Origin: CAZUVM01 sp964623885
Lineage (GTDB): Bacteria > Verrucomicrobiota > Verrucomicrobiia > Limisphaerales > UBA8199
NCBI GenBank assembly: GCA_964623885.1
Contig: CAZUVM010000157.1
Coordinates: 1-34,745 of the forward strand
Length of the DNA stretch: 34,745 nucleotides
Reading direction: 5' to 3'
A program made the position numbers and the translations under genes. Every line of letters starts with the position of its first letter. Within the stretch, counting starts at the first letter, position 1. The notes below the pieces were generated by a model. The model made no database searches. It had not been told where the DNA came from and saw nothing but the letters and a program-made list of their open reading frames with translations. Of the stretch, positions 34,664 to 34,745 are shown one piece after another.

Positions 34664-34745
34664 CTACATCTGCTCCAGCACTTCGATTCCGAGCAATTCC
34701 AGGCCCAAACGCAAGACCTGCGCCGTTAATGAGCATAAACTTAGG
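34664..34745 (-). CDS. argS: Arginyl-tRNA synthetase, C-terminal fragment
   Basis: The minus strand carries an open frame to a TAG at 34666-34664; the rest of the gene lies beyond the window. The 26 visible residues, LSLCSLTAQVLRLGLELLGI followed by EVLEQM, match the conserved C-terminal end of class I arginyl-tRNA synthetases, which finish with a Leu-rich helix and E-R/Q-M. The call rests on this short tail only. Confidence 0.75.
   Translation of the reverse strand, partial: LSLCSLTAQVLRLGLELLGIEVLEQM

Overview
The window is about 34.7 kb of moderately GC-rich, densely coding bacterial DNA with no stretch over 300 bases lacking a gene. It looks chromosomal and mostly core-metabolic. The combination of a Bacillus/Bacteroidetes-type succinate dehydrogenase, a TatC with an enlarged first periplasmic loop, class II xylose isomerase, a DUF2851 protein, a TIGR04073-like lipoprotein and a Tol-Pal operon with two Pal lipoproteins suggests a Gram-negative member of the Verrucomicrobia (Pedosphaera/Limisphaerales-like). 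That assignment is inference from gene content; no rRNA is present. I saw no tRNA, CRISPR array, transposase, phage gene or integron.

Layout. 1-3.0 kb (+): end of sdhC, then sdhA and sdhB (respiratory complex II), translationally coupled. 3.1-4.5 kb (+): tatA-tatC, separated by a small perfect hairpin. 4.7-5.2 kb (+): a small lipoprotein. 5.25-6.3 kb (-): lpxD, divergent from a Gfo/Idh/MocA oxidoreductase (+). 7.7-8.3 kb (-): a vapBC module. 8.4-9.7 kb (-): xylose isomerase. 9.8-16.0 kb (-): a Tol-Pal operon read tolQ, tolR, tolA-like, tolB, pal, pal, followed 4 nt later by the methionine/cysteine enzyme metY; a 121-bp palindromic repeat sits between tolQ and tolR. 16.2-17.3 kb (-): threonine aldolase. 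17.4-23.3 kb (+): three amino-acid/polyamine (APC) transporters with a second vapBC module between the first two. 23.4-25.0 kb (+): a DUF2851 protein whose gene contains a probable in-frame repeat. 25.2-28.9 kb: a mutarotase-like protein (-), a GH28-like beta-helix protein (+) and a DHDPS-family aldolase (-), probably carbohydrate or sugar-acid catabolism. 28.9-29.5 kb (-): a small protein with a Tudor-like N-terminus. 29.6-33.3 kb (+): LolC/E, LolD, a TPMT-like methyltransferase and a cysteine desulfurase. 33.5-34.7 kb: dnaN (+) meeting the end of argS (-).

Themes. Several neighbouring systems serve the cell envelope: Tat export, LpxD (lipid A), Tol-Pal (outer-membrane constriction) and Lol (lipoprotein export). 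Threonine aldolase, MetY and three APC carriers point to amino-acid turnover. No clearly new multi-gene system is evident. The most distinctive signals are non-coding. The two diverged vapBC modules share a 10-bp upstream word at the same place and predicted leaderless promoters. Hairpins lie in the tatA-tatC and tolQ-tolR gaps, where subunits are needed in unequal amounts. Palindromic repeats lie at 15.1, 24.2, 25.1 and 27.7 kb. A DnaA-box match lies in the dnaN leader.
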